Of a stretch of 35,680 nt of DNA, positions 13,672 through 22,086 are shown piece after piece. The notes beneath the pieces are model-generated. The model was given only the letters and a program-made list of their open reading frames with translations. It did not search any database and was not told where the DNA came from. The stretch is from positions 1 through 35,680 of the forward strand of contig NZ_SGVY01000039.1 of assembly GCF_004535825.1 (NCBI RefSeq), read 5' to 3'. The stretch comes from Segatella hominis (lineage in GTDB: Bacteria > Bacteroidota > Bacteroidia > Bacteroidales > Bacteroidaceae). A program made the translations under genes and the position numbers. The first letter of the stretch is position 1. Each line of letters opens with the position of its first letter.

Positions 13672-16600
13672 TTAAAAACCATCGAAATCAAAATATTCGT
13701 CTTCTAAGTCAAATTTGTCATCTTTGTCTTTCTTCTCCTCTTTGGATTTCTGGTTCTTATTTTCTTGCTTCTGAGTGTTTTCTGTGTCATCATCGAAATA
13801 GAAGATATCTTCATTCTCCTCAAGAGGTTCTTTCTTTTGGATTTCCTTCTTTGGAGTCTCCTTCTTTATGGTCTCTTGCTTTGGAGTTTCCTTCGTTGGA
13901 GTCTCCTGTTTTGGCTCTTCTACTTTAGGATCAACTACAATCATCTCATCCTCATTTCTTTTAACTTCAGTTTCTTTTTCAGAATTATTTTTCTTTGGAG
14001 TCTCTGTGTTGATGTCCTCTTTGATTTCAATGCCGTTATTATTTCCGGTTTGAGTATTCTCCTCTTTGATTTCTATAGACTCATTGCTGTTACTTGGTGC
14101 AACATCTTCCATGATTTCTAATGAGTTGTCTATATCATTTTTGTCGTCAAGTATCTCTTCATCACCGGCTTCAGTCTCTTCTACTTTCTTTTTCTCTGTC
14201 ACGATTTCTGTAGGCTCCGTTAAGAGAGGTGCGGCATTCTGTTTCAACTTGAGTGAAGCGAAGTGTTTCTGATAGAACTTCTCGTATTCATTATATGTGA
14301 ACTGTGTGCCTAAGAGTTCGAGATTTTGTTCGCTGATGAGGATAGCTCGAGCCTTGTTGAGATGACGGATGATAGCAGTCTGCTCCGACAGCGCATGTGC
14401 ATATTGCCATGCTTCATCGTAACTTCTGAATCCTGACATAATCATTCTGTGCAGCCCATCTTGCTCCTCGATATTCATGTCGAAATTGCGCACAAGGTAA
14501 TGGGTAAAGTTGTATTTAGCCATTTCAAAGAGCAACTGGTTCTCATTCACAGAGTCTGGCTGGTAAACAAGCATGAATACAAAGTTGGCATTGCGTTCAT
14601 TCGTGAATACTTTCTGTTGGGTGGAATCCTGGTCATTGAGTACAACACTTCTTCTGTTCCATACATCTTCCAAGTCAAACTTTCCACCATGCAGTCGTTT
14701 TCCCGCATTGACTCCATTGACTATCATACCCGCTATTTCGCTGATACGGCTATTCGGGTATTTCTCTACCACTTCCTGCATATCCTTGATGCAGGCATTG
14801 GCGTCACCATCGTTGAGCTTGCTTAATCCACCGATAAACAAAAATTTATCCCTGTTTTCTCCCAGTGGGAAACGCTCGGCAGATATGCGTGCATTGGCCT
14901 TAGCCTCTTGGTATCTGTTTGCCTTGAATGCCTCGTAGGTTGCCGCATAAAGAGAGTCTTCTATATGAACACCAAACTGGGCATTTTCTTTGTAGTATGG
15001 ATCTGTAAGCAATGTCGTCCATTGGCTTTCAGGATATTTCTTCTTCAGTTTCTGTACATAACGTTCTGCCTCTACCGGCATTTCCTTTCGGGAATATAAC
15101 AGATAGAGGTGGTAATATACATCGTCCATGTGCTCAAAGTCATCAGCATAGTTGTCTTCCAATCTTCTGAGTGCTTTTTCGCTCAGGGAAAGATTGTCCA
15201 ACTTATCCTTGAAGATAACGCCGGAATTCAACAGACCATCTTCCAACAGCTTGTTGCTGGCTTCTATTTGTTCTTCTGTAAAAGGAATCTGAGCCAGATA
15301 ATATTCTCGCTTATGTGGATCGTTTTGTGCACTGTCTGTAATCTGTTTCAGAGAATCTTCCTTGATGGCTACATTGGCAAGAGAATCTCTTATTTCGTCT
15401 GTCATCTCTTCAGCACCTTGTGGCGCACTGACCACCGTCTTGTTGATGCGTTGCCAGTTATCTACATTTTCTCGTTTTCCCCATAGGCGTTGGAATTGGG
15501 TCTTACCCTGACTTACGGCTATAGGGTTGTAGAAATACCAGAGTCCTTTCTGTCCGGTATTTCCTGTTGATGTATTGTTGTTCTTATTCGAATTGTGGTT
15601 TCTGTAGGCATTTCCACCGTTTTTTGCTTGTTGACGGTTGCTTTCTTCTTCTGCCAGTTTATTCTTTTCTTCTTTTTCTTTCTTCTTGAGGGCATCTATT
15701 ACGCGGTCGATGGCTGCATTTCTTTCTTTTTCGCTCATCTTGGCAAGAGCCTGGAGAGAGTCCTGCAGGTGGACAGCTTCTGTATGAGGAACTAATTCAT
15801 CAAGTATTTTAGAACGTTCTGCAAGAATCTTATAGTCTTTACGGTCTTTGTCAAGCAAGCCGATGGCTTCTCCGTAACAGCGCTGGGCATCACTGTATTT
15901 TTCCATACCCCAGTACAAGTCGCCTAAATGAAGCAAGAGCACACCTTTCTCAATACCACTGCGTGTCGCCTTGGCATTTCCTTTTTCGTATGCAGAGATG
16001 GCTTGGACGGTATCTTTCTCGTTGAGATAGATGTTACCTATTGCGTAGTATATCTGGTCCAGGTATTCCTTGTTGTTGTCTGATGCAGCCATACGTTTCA
16101 GACGGCTGATCATCTGTTTGGCATTTCCTCTGGCCATCACCTCTGTCATGGAGATACGGGCGTTGAATTCCAGTTCGTATGGAGGATTGAGACGTGTAAC
16201 ATGCTTGAAGGCTTTGTAGGCCTCCTGTTTTTTGCCAGTGGCAGCAAGCAACTGTCCTAAGAGGAACCATTCGCGCGCCTTTTGCTTCCGTCGCATCTCA
16301 TGCTTGATTACTTTGCGGAGATAGGGGATAGCCTGTTCGAAGTCTCCAGTATGGATATAGTAATCAGCGTATGTATAGTCCCATTCTTTCTGGGCACGCC
16401 AGTGGATGCTGTCTCTTTGCATTTTACGGATTACGTCCTCTGTATCATACTGCCATCCTTGTTCGATATAACATTTAGCCAGCCAGGCCCTTGCTCTGCC
16501 GTAGATGGCTGGTTGGGTGGAGTAGAGGCGGCTCATATAGGAGAAAGTGGTTGCAGCACTTTCGAAATCGCCTTTGAAAAATTGGGAACGTCCCATCAGC

Positions 16601-17019
16601 AACCATGCTTTCCATAAGAACGGATTGTATTCCTTACGGCTCAACCATTCAATATCTTTTTCTGTTTTGCGACGGTTTTTGTTCCATTCCGGACGTTTCT
16701 TGATACTGTGTTGATGAATCGCTTTTTCACACTTGGTGATGGCTTTCTCATAATTGCCTTTTCCCAGTTCACGGCTGTTTTTATTGCTTACGGTATAGAG
16801 AGGAATCATCTCCGTGAAGTTGTCCTTATTGCCGTTCTCTTTTTCCAATGAACCGTCAATATAGGCTAACGTACCATTATAATAGGTGTTATAACGGGCG
16901 TTGAAGGAATGCCACCAGCGGCTCTTCGCTGTATTCTTCTGCGTAGAGCAACTGCCAATACCAATTAGGAGTATAATTGATAATAGGGGAATGATATGTC
17001 GGAGATAATTTTGTTTCAC
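13672..17019 (-). CDS. porW: PorW/SprE-type TPR lipoprotein of the type IX secretion system
   Basis: 1115 residues. Lipobox GSC (Cys24), then STQKNTAKSRWWHSFNARYN, the conserved opening of SprE/PorW. Residues about 130-420 contain successive TPR units (for example YEKAITKCEKAI, FEQAIPYLRKVI, YSDAQRCYGEAI); a second TPR block follows a charged K/E-rich segment near 440-490. The C-terminal ~170 residues are low complexity (E/K/T/P repeats such as KETPKQETIKKE) ending in an acidic FDLEDEYFDFDGF. PorW links the PorKN ring to the PorLM motor/SprA translocon side in T9SS and is needed for gliding or gingipain secretion. It is last of a minus-strand run after the znuB-like gene (34-base gap). Confidence 0.9.
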   Translation of the reverse strand: MKQNYLRHIIPLLSIILLIGIGSCSTQKNTAKSRWWHSFNARYNTYYNGTLAYIDGSLEKENGNKDNFTEMIPLYTVSNKNSRELGKGNYEKAITKCEKAIHQHSIKKRPEWNKNRRKTEKDIEWLSRKEYNPFLWKAWLLMGRSQFFKGDFESAATTFSYMSRLYSTQPAIYGRARAWLAKCYIEQGWQYDTEDVIRKMQRDSIHWRAQKEWDYTYADYYIHTGDFEQAIPYLRKVIKHEMRRKQKAREWFLLGQLLAATGKKQEAYKAFKHVTRLNPPYELEFNARISMTEVMARGNAKQMISRLKRMAASDNNKEYLDQIYYAIGNIYLNEKDTVQAISAYEKGNAKATRSGIEKGVLLLHLGDLYWGMEKYSDAQRCYGEAIGLLDKDRKDYKILAERSKILDELVPHTEAVHLQDSLQALAKMSEKERNAAIDRVIDALKKKEKEEKNKLAEEESNRQQAKNGGNAYRNHNSNKNNNTSTGNTGQKGLWYFYNPIAVSQGKTQFQRLWGKRENVDNWQRINKTVVSAPQGAEEMTDEIRDSLANVAIKEDSLKQITDSAQNDPHKREYYLAQIPFTEEQIEASNKLLEDGLLNSGVIFKDKLDNLSLSEKALRRLEDNYADDFEHMDDVYYHLYLLYSRKEMPVEAERYVQKLKKKYPESQWTTLLTDPYYKENAQFGVHIEDSLYAATYEAFKANRYQEAKANARISAERFPLGENRDKFLFIGGLSKLNDGDANACIKDMQEVVEKYPNSRISEIAGMIVNGVNAGKRLHGGKFDLEDVWNRRSVVLNDQDSTQQKVFTNERNANFVFMLVYQPDSVNENQLLFEMAKYNFTHYLVRNFDMNIEEQDGLHRMIMSGFRSYDEAWQYAHALSEQTAIIRHLNKARAILISEQNLELLGTQFTYNEYEKFYQKHFASLKLKQNAAPLLTEPTEIVTEKKKVEETEAGDEEILDDKNDIDNSLEIMEDVAPSNSNESIEIKEENTQTGNNNGIEIKEDINTETPKKNNSEKETEVKRNEDEMIVVDPKVEEPKQETPTKETPKQETIKKETPKKEIQKKEPLEENEDIFYFDDDTENTQKQENKNQKSKEEKKDKDDKFDLEDEYFDFDGF

Positions 17020-17053
17020 TCTTGTATGATTTTAGAATGTTGTCTGCTGATCA

Positions 17054-17893
17054 TCACTTTTTCTCAAGTGACAGCTTGTCTTTATTATACAACTTGTTTT
17101 GTAGGGCTTTTATTGTCTTACTGAGCATAAAAACCATGATACTGACAAAAATAATCGTGGCTCCTGATGGAACATTCAGCACATAACTGGCATAGAGTCC
17201 GATGATACAGTCTATCCATCCCAGGATGATGCTGGCAAAAATCATCTGCTTATAATTATAGGTGAACAGGTTGGCTGTCATCTGCGGAATTGTTAGCAAA
17301 CTGATAGCCAGTACGATGCCCACCATTTTCAATGAAGCAACAATCGTCATGGCAATGAGTGTCATCATCAGATATTCTATCGCCGCTACCGGCAAGTGCT
17401 GCGAGCGTGCAAAGGTGTTGTCGAAAGCTACACTCTGAATCGGACGGAGGAAACAGGTGAATACGGCGATGGTGATACATGTCAGGATGCCCAATAGCCA
17501 TAAGTCAGAACCTTCTATCGTCAGGATGCTGCCAAAGAGAAACGAAGGTAGGTCTGGCATGAAGCCGGGCGTGAGAAAGCAGCAGATAATTCCTACGCTC
17601 ATTCCCAAGGTCCAGAACATGGCGATGGCAGAATCTTTCCTGACATCTTTTCTGGATGACATCCATTGAACGCCAAATCCGCTCAGTATGGCAAAGATCA
17701 TGGCTGCCAGAATCGGATTGGTACCAGTGAAAACGCCAATTCCTATTCCGCCAAATGATGCATGGGTAATACCCCCGCTGATAAATACCAATCGGCGGGT
17801 TACGATATAAGTGCCTATGATTCCACACAGGATGCTTGTAAGGAAGGCGCCCAAGAGGGCATTCTGAAAAAATGTATATTGTAGAATGTTCAT
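17054..17893 (-). CDS. Zinc/manganese-type ABC transporter permease (ABC-3 family, ZnuB-like)
   Basis: 279 residues with about eight hydrophobic helices. Motifs: GAFLTSILCGIIGTYIVTRRLVFISGGITHASFGGIGIG (membrane opening and the ISGGI-HASFGG loop that contacts the ATPase), LFGSILT, and GIVLAISLLTIPQMTA. These are typical of metal-chelate ABC-3 permeases importing Zn2+ or Mn2+. No ATPase or binding protein gene is adjacent, so they must be elsewhere. It lies between a small membrane protein gene (20 bases upstream) and porW; this neighbourhood with aroA appears conserved in related genomes, from memory. Confidence 0.85.
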   Translation of the reverse strand: MNILQYTFFQNALLGAFLTSILCGIIGTYIVTRRLVFISGGITHASFGGIGIGVFTGTNPILAAMIFAILSGFGVQWMSSRKDVRKDSAIAMFWTLGMSVGIICCFLTPGFMPDLPSFLFGSILTIEGSDLWLLGILTCITIAVFTCFLRPIQSVAFDNTFARSQHLPVAAIEYLMMTLIAMTIVASLKMVGIVLAISLLTIPQMTANLFTYNYKQMIFASIILGWIDCIIGLYASYVLNVPSGATIIFVSIMVFMLSKTIKALQNKLYNKDKLSLEKK

Positions 17894-17913
17894 TTCCTAT
17901 AAAATATTCTTTT

Positions 17914-18300
17914 TCAATCCTCGCTTAAAAAACTGATGACTTCATCTTTCAACTGGTCTGGCAAGTTGATGCCTCTGAGGATGAGGCTTCTGTTCCAGCC
18001 TGCCACTTCCTCCGGCTTCATCGTATATAAGACTTCAGCGAATTGTTCAACTTCTTCTTCGGAATAATCATCTGCCGCACGTCCTTTATACGTGTCTAAT
18101 TCTTCGTCATCATAATATTCTATCTCTTTGGTTGCAGCTTCCATCATGCACTCCTGCTCGCATTTCGTGTTTTCTCCATTACAGGTGTTACACGAAACGC
18201 CTTCTTTTAGGGGCTCTTCTTCTCCTTTCCGTTGGGTGAAAAGTCCTATTAGTGCGCTTGCCAGTCCTAAAACAACCAATGCAATAATCAGGTAAATCAT
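17914..18300 (-). CDS. Small single-pass membrane protein with cysteine cluster, unknown function
   Basis: 128 residues from the ATG at 18300 (MIYLIIALVVLGLASALIG); the longer frame from 18342 would overlap aroA and put a charged leader before the helix. One N-terminal membrane helix (residues 1-20) is followed by a loop CNTCNGENTKCEQEC with four cysteines in about 15 residues, which could bind a metal or form disulfides. An acidic segment (YYDDEELDTYKG) and a helical C-terminal region follow (EEEVEQFAEVLYTMKPEEVAGW). It sits between aroA and the znuB-like permease; proximity to a metal transporter and the cysteine cluster make a metal-related role possible, but I do not recognise the family. 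Confidence 0.65.
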   Translation of the reverse strand: MIYLIIALVVLGLASALIGLFTQRKGEEEPLKEGVSCNTCNGENTKCEQECMMEAATKEIEYYDDEELDTYKGRAADDYSEEEVEQFAEVLYTMKPEEVAGWNRSLILRGINLPDQLKDEVISFLSED

Positions 18301-18322
18301 TCGATATCTTTTATTGTGATTA

Positions 18323-19606
18323 TTATTCCTCGCTGATTTCAAATCCTACTTTTTTCAGGTCTTCCCAGAAATGTGGATAGGATTTGCTTACCACTTCTGG
18401 ATTGTTGATTTCCAGATAAGGTAACTTGAAGGCAACTGGTGCGAAGGACATGGCCATGCGATGATCCTCATAGGTATCTATGGCTTCGTAGGTCGGTTCG
18501 CAGGTTTCGCCATCCCAGATGAGTGTATTGTTGTTCTCGTCTTGAATCACATAACCTACTTTTCGCAACTCTTTCTTGAGTGCTTCGATGCGGTCGGTTT
18601 CCTTGATTTTCAAGCTGGCAAGACCGGTAAACTTGAATTTGATTCCCATCAGACAGCAGCATACTACAAATGTCTGGGCAAGGTCTGGTGAACCGGTAAA
18701 GTCATAATCCAATCGAGGAAGCAGACATCTGTGGGCTTTCAGTGTAACAGTGGTCGGTGCACTGGTATGTATGTTTGCCTTGTCATCTCTATCCTCTGGA
18801 TTTTGAATGTTTTCAAATTCGGTCTTGACACCCAGAAGACTGAAGATATATTTGACGACAGAGTCACCTTGTTTGGAACCATCCATGAGGCCCTCTAATC
18901 TGATTTCAGAATCGATATTTCCGTTCAATGCCATCATTTCATACCAATAGGAAGATGCGCTCCAGTCGTTTTCTATCAGATACTTTCTTTCTTGGTATGG
19001 CTGAGGTTTTACGACAATTGTGTCCACGTCTGTCCATTTTGCTGAGGCTCCAAATTCGCACATGGTCCACAGGGTGAGGTCGATATAGGGTCTTGATGCA
19101 ATTTCTCCTGTAAGTTTGAGTTTCAATCCGTTTTTGAGAATCGGACCGATGAGCAGAAGAGCTGATATGTATTGTGAACTGATGCTTCCTACAACCTCCA
19201 GATGACCTCCTTCGAGTGCATGACCTTTGATGCGGAGTGGGGGATATCCTTCTTTTTCTACATATTCGATGTCGGCGCCTAAATAGCGGAGTGCATCCAC
19301 CAGAACACCGATAGGACGATTCTTCATCCTTTCTGTTCCTGTAATCGTATGTTCTCCTTCAGTAGCACTGAGGTAGGCTGTCATAAATCTCATGGCAGTA
19401 CCAGCAGCCTTGATGTCTATCACCTCAGGCATGTTTTTCAAGGCATTGATGATCACTTCTGTATCATCACAATCACTCAGATTGCATGGCTGGATCTTAC
19501 CGCCCGTCATGGCATGGATGATGAGGGCACGATTGCTGATGCTTTTACTGGAGGGCAAGTTGATGGTGGCGTTGAGTGCCTTAGGTGCTTTTATCTTGTA
19601 TTTCAT
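18323..19606 (-). CDS. aroA: 3-phosphoshikimate 1-carboxyvinyltransferase (EPSP synthase)
   Basis: 427 residues, the normal length. Substrate-binding motif LPSSKSISNRALI near residue 18, AGTAMRF near 68 (family usually GNAGTAMR), GSISSQYISALLL near 140, YDFTGSPDLAQT near 300, and KIKETDRI and EDHRMAMSFAPVA toward the end. It joins shikimate 3-phosphate and phosphoenolpyruvate to EPSP, the sixth step of aromatic amino-acid synthesis, in the cytosol. The SKS-NRAL and KETDRI signatures are intact, so it is likely active. It starts 43 bases after the metalloprotease stop, on the same strand, and is followed by the small membrane protein gene. Confidence 0.95.
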   Translation of the reverse strand: MKYKIKAPKALNATINLPSSKSISNRALIIHAMTGGKIQPCNLSDCDDTEVIINALKNMPEVIDIKAAGTAMRFMTAYLSATEGEHTITGTERMKNRPIGVLVDALRYLGADIEYVEKEGYPPLRIKGHALEGGHLEVVGSISSQYISALLLIGPILKNGLKLKLTGEIASRPYIDLTLWTMCEFGASAKWTDVDTIVVKPQPYQERKYLIENDWSASSYWYEMMALNGNIDSEIRLEGLMDGSKQGDSVVKYIFSLLGVKTEFENIQNPEDRDDKANIHTSAPTTVTLKAHRCLLPRLDYDFTGSPDLAQTFVVCCCLMGIKFKFTGLASLKIKETDRIEALKKELRKVGYVIQDENNNTLIWDGETCEPTYEAIDTYEDHRMAMSFAPVAFKLPYLEINNPEVVSKSYPHFWEDLKKVGFEISEE

Positions 19607-19649
19607 CTTATTTTTTTATTATTTCTGAAATGATGGTGAATCCCATCCT

Positions 19650-20903
19650 TTATTTTTTGTTAGTACTATGTATTTCTTTTCTGAAAGAAGCTCTTTCCAC
19701 AGGAATAGCCTTTTCTATAGCCAGACAGATTGGCAAGTCGATATCTTCGTCATTGTCCTGACTTCTTGTACCGTAATTGTCGTTTTTAATCTTTTTCGGA
19801 CCAGGAATCAGTGGACTGTAATAAAGAACCTGTCTCATGCGGTATTTCTGCTCAGGTGTGAATCTGAAGCTCAAACTTACGGCATAGTCCATGAAATTGT
19901 CAGAATCCCATTCCTCTCCCGAATCATTGGAGCGTTTGATGAGTTCTTTCATCACAAGGTCCTTACCCGCCTGCTTATGCTGTTCAATATATGAAATCAG
20001 CCATCTGTTGTAGGCTGGTTTGTTATAGCTCTTGGTGTCTGTGCAGTAGTCTGTGTCTGTGCAACTTTCATTAGGTTCGCTTCCTGTGTCTGTATCTTTC
20101 TCAGCAAACACATGCCTGAGTCCTAAATAATGCCCTAACTCATGAGCCAGTGTGACATTGATGTCTCCAGAATCATAGGTGTATCCTTTGTCTCCGTGAT
20201 CTGCGGCTGTATATCTGGATGACTCTTGGTTGATATAGGAACTGTTGATGGATACACAGTATTCAAAAGACAAACTGTTCTTATTGATGGCACCTTTTGC
20301 GTCCTTTAAACCATCTATTGCGGGATAGCCGTTTTGTTTGTAAGGTAGGTTGCTGATGCCAAGCGTTATGCTGTTGTCTTTTGTTTTCTTGAAGTTATAC
20401 ACCATGACGTTGATGTATTCATTCGGGTTCCATATAATCTTATTTTTCTTTTTGGTTTGATTCATGAAACTGTTGCAATCAATAGGATATTCCCCCGAAT
20501 ATTTGATATATTCCACTCCTGGGGTCTTTAGCTTTTTGCCAGATTCATCGTAGAGGGCAAGTTCAAACTGCACATGTATGTTCTCACTTGGCACATCTGC
20601 CCCCTCACCAAAGTTATATAATTTCCCTGCATAGAGGTCATTGACATTTTGCAGTATTGCTTTCAGACGGTCGTAAGATACATATTGATTCCTTTTATTG
20701 TTTTCATCTACGGCATTTTCATCCTGATACAGGACATGAAAAATCACTGGGAGATGATAGATGTAATCGTCTCCTATAATTTCATCACTGTCATGGTCTT
20801 GTTCATTGTCTGAATAGAATGGGTCTGGTTCTGACTCTTTACAAGATGAGAAAGTCAGAGCTACCAGAGCAAAGATGATAGATATGTAATACTTCATGCG
20901 CAT
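19650..20903 (-). CDS. Zinc-dependent metalloprotease lipoprotein (M43/pappalysin-like, BF0631-type)
   Basis: 417 residues. Lipobox SSC (Cys21), then a strongly acidic linker (about 22-45). Around residue 250 is the zinc site HELGHYLGLRH (HExxHxxGxxH), and NFMDYAVS later provides the Met-turn, so it is a metzincin. Cysteines around SCTDTDYCTD probably form disulfides. The pattern (short acidic lipoprotein N terminus, YHLPVIFHVLYQ opening) fits the Bacteroidetes family annotated zinc-dependent metalloproteinase lipoprotein. It would act on the cell surface or periplasm. Transcribed from its own promoter (TACTTTTG at 20937-20930); aroA follows by 43 bases. The substrate is unknown. Confidence 0.85.
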   Translation of the reverse strand: MRMKYYISIIFALVALTFSSCKESEPDPFYSDNEQDHDSDEIIGDDYIYHLPVIFHVLYQDENAVDENNKRNQYVSYDRLKAILQNVNDLYAGKLYNFGEGADVPSENIHVQFELALYDESGKKLKTPGVEYIKYSGEYPIDCNSFMNQTKKKNKIIWNPNEYINVMVYNFKKTKDNSITLGISNLPYKQNGYPAIDGLKDAKGAINKNSLSFEYCVSINSSYINQESSRYTAADHGDKGYTYDSGDINVTLAHELGHYLGLRHVFAEKDTDTGSEPNESCTDTDYCTDTKSYNKPAYNRWLISYIEQHKQAGKDLVMKELIKRSNDSGEEWDSDNFMDYAVSLSFRFTPEQKYRMRQVLYYSPLIPGPKKIKNDNYGTRSQDNDEDIDLPICLAIEKAIPVERASFRKEIHSTNKK

Positions 20904-20929
20904 ACCTTATTAATATAATAAACCAACTG

Positions 20930-20937
20930 CAAAAGTA
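20930..20937 (-). promoter_or_regulatory. -7 promoter element of the metalloprotease gene
   Basis: TACTTTTG on the minus strand, 26 bases before the start codon, fits TAnnTTTG. The -33 region is weak (no TTTG at 19-20 bases). Confidence 0.5.
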
Positions 20938-21330
20938 CAAAAAATAATCTTTATTCAGTTATAAAATCATTAAAAAGTCCATCTTTTTATTGATAATATG
21001 GAAAATAACCTTCTTATTTTGTGTTTTTCCTGATGAACAAACGTATCAAAATCATAGAAAGTTCTACTTTTTGCCTGTTTTTGGTGATAAAATATACCAA
21101 AATGTTTGTTATTTCGGTGGTTATCTTTCAAATGTGTATCTTTGATGATATATATTTACAAAATTGTACTAACATCAGTAAGTCTGCATTTTTTTATAGA
21201 TTATAAATGTTATTGAGTCTTAACAATATGTTAGTGAATTGCTGAAGAATTACCATTTTGTAGATTTTAGACTTTACAAAATGTTAGGAAATAATGCTGT
21301 AAGTTACAGTTTGGTTGTTTTGATGGTAAA

Positions 21331-21344
21331 ATTGATTTAAATCA
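21331..21344. promoter_or_regulatory. Candidate CRP/FNR-family operator
   Basis: TTGATTTAAATCAA is a perfect 14-bp palindrome and matches the FNR consensus TTGAT-N4-ATCAA exactly. It lies about 65 bases upstream of the -7 box of the MORN-like gene. Bacteroidetes have several CRP/FNR-type regulators, so an oxygen-, nitrosative- or carbon-responsive control is possible. A chance match in AT-rich sequence cannot be excluded. Confidence 0.45.
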
Positions 21345-21408
21345 AAAGTAGGTGAAAAAATATAATAAAATTGCGTTAATAAAATATACAACTTATCGTT
21401 TTTTTGCC

Positions 21409-21416
21409 TATCTTTG
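21409..21416 (+). promoter_or_regulatory. -7 promoter element of the MORN-like gene
   Basis: TATCTTTG matches TAnnTTTG and lies 38 bases before the start codon. No clear -33 TTTG at 19-20 bases, which would fit a promoter needing an activator. Confidence 0.6.
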
Positions 21417-21454
21417 CATCAGAAAAAGAAAGTAAAACCTAAAAACGTAAAGAT

Positions 21455-21961
21455 ATGAAAAGAATAATATTACTCTCTATGATGGTGATGCTGACCATTG
21501 CAAGCTTTGGTCACAAGCACATCGAAAAGGCTACTGTTGTTGCAGATACCATTTTCTATGCTGAAAATATGAGCAACGTAGCAAATGCTAATCAGGCAAG
21601 TTACTACAGACTCCTTATGACCACCGGTTCTGGCATCAATAAGAAGGATGTTTTCAAGGATTACTATATGAATGGTAATTTGAGAGCTGAAGGTGGATAT
21701 AGCTTCATCGATTTAGGAAATGATAGAAATACTGTCTTCAATGGTGAGGTGACCACTTACTATAAGAATGGTAAGGAAAAATGGCACGGCAAGTATGTAA
21801 ATGGCAAGCGTGAAGGTTACTTTACACTGCAGCTTCGCGAAGGTGGTGTGGCAGTTGTACAGTTCAAGAACGGTAAATCTGTTCACAATTACTTCACTGT
21901 AACTCAAAAGGATGGCACAATTGAGAAGAAACCTCTCTCTGAGATTCGTGCTTTCATGTAA
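21455..21961 (+). CDS. Secreted MORN/YwqK-like repeat protein, unknown function
   Basis: 168 residues. An N-terminal signal peptide (MKRIILLSMMVMLTIASFG) without lipobox Cys indicates export to the periplasm or beyond. The body contains MORN-like strands: DYYMNGNLRAEGGYSF, EVTTYYKNGKEKWHGKYVNGK and REGYFTLQLREGG, spaced as in YwqK-type proteins where Y-x-NG-x pairs form a beta-sheet. MORN proteins act as scaffolds or lipid binders; no enzymatic residues are evident. Single gene unit: own -7 box, FNR-like palindrome upstream, terminator at 22015-22048. The gene may respond to the regulator binding that palindrome. Confidence 0.7.
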   Translation: MKRIILLSMMVMLTIASFGHKHIEKATVVADTIFYAENMSNVANANQASYYRLLMTTGSGINKKDVFKDYYMNGNLRAEGGYSFIDLGNDRNTVFNGEVTTYYKNGKEKWHGKYVNGKREGYFTLQLREGGVAVVQFKNGKSVHNYFTVTQKDGTIEKKPLSEIRAFM

Positions 21962-22014
21962 TATTCGATAAAATCTCTCTTATATAAATTAAAATTTTAT
22001 GTTGATATGACCAA

Positions 22015-22048
22015 AAAGGGTTATCGTCCGTGAGGATGGTAACCCTTT
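22015..22048 (+). terminator. Intrinsic terminator of the MORN-like gene
   Basis: AAAGGGTTA (22015-22023) pairs with TAACCCTTT (22040-22048), followed by ATATTTTTGG. It is also positioned to end xth transcripts coming from the other side. Confidence 0.75.
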
Positions 22049-22086
22049 ATATTTTTGGTATAATCTTGTATGATATGATTCTTGTA

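Larger units (their letters stand above)
20904..21454. other. 551-base AT-rich intergenic region
   Basis: It separates the divergent metalloprotease and MORN-like genes. It contains the metalloprotease -7 box, a TATCTTTG box at 21137-21144 with no recognised gene behind it, a 9-bp inverted repeat (CATTTTGTA 21254-21262 with TACAAAATG 21275-21283), an FNR-type palindrome at 21331-21344 and the MORN gene -7 box at 21409-21416. A 61-codon open frame at 21021-21206 is AT-driven and not credited. Confidence 0.6.

Noticed and set aside
21021-21206. 61-codon ORF in the 20.9-21.5 kb gap
   Set aside because: Very AT-rich, Phe/Ile-rich sequence with no family resemblance; it contains a stray TATCTTTG box and is probably chance.
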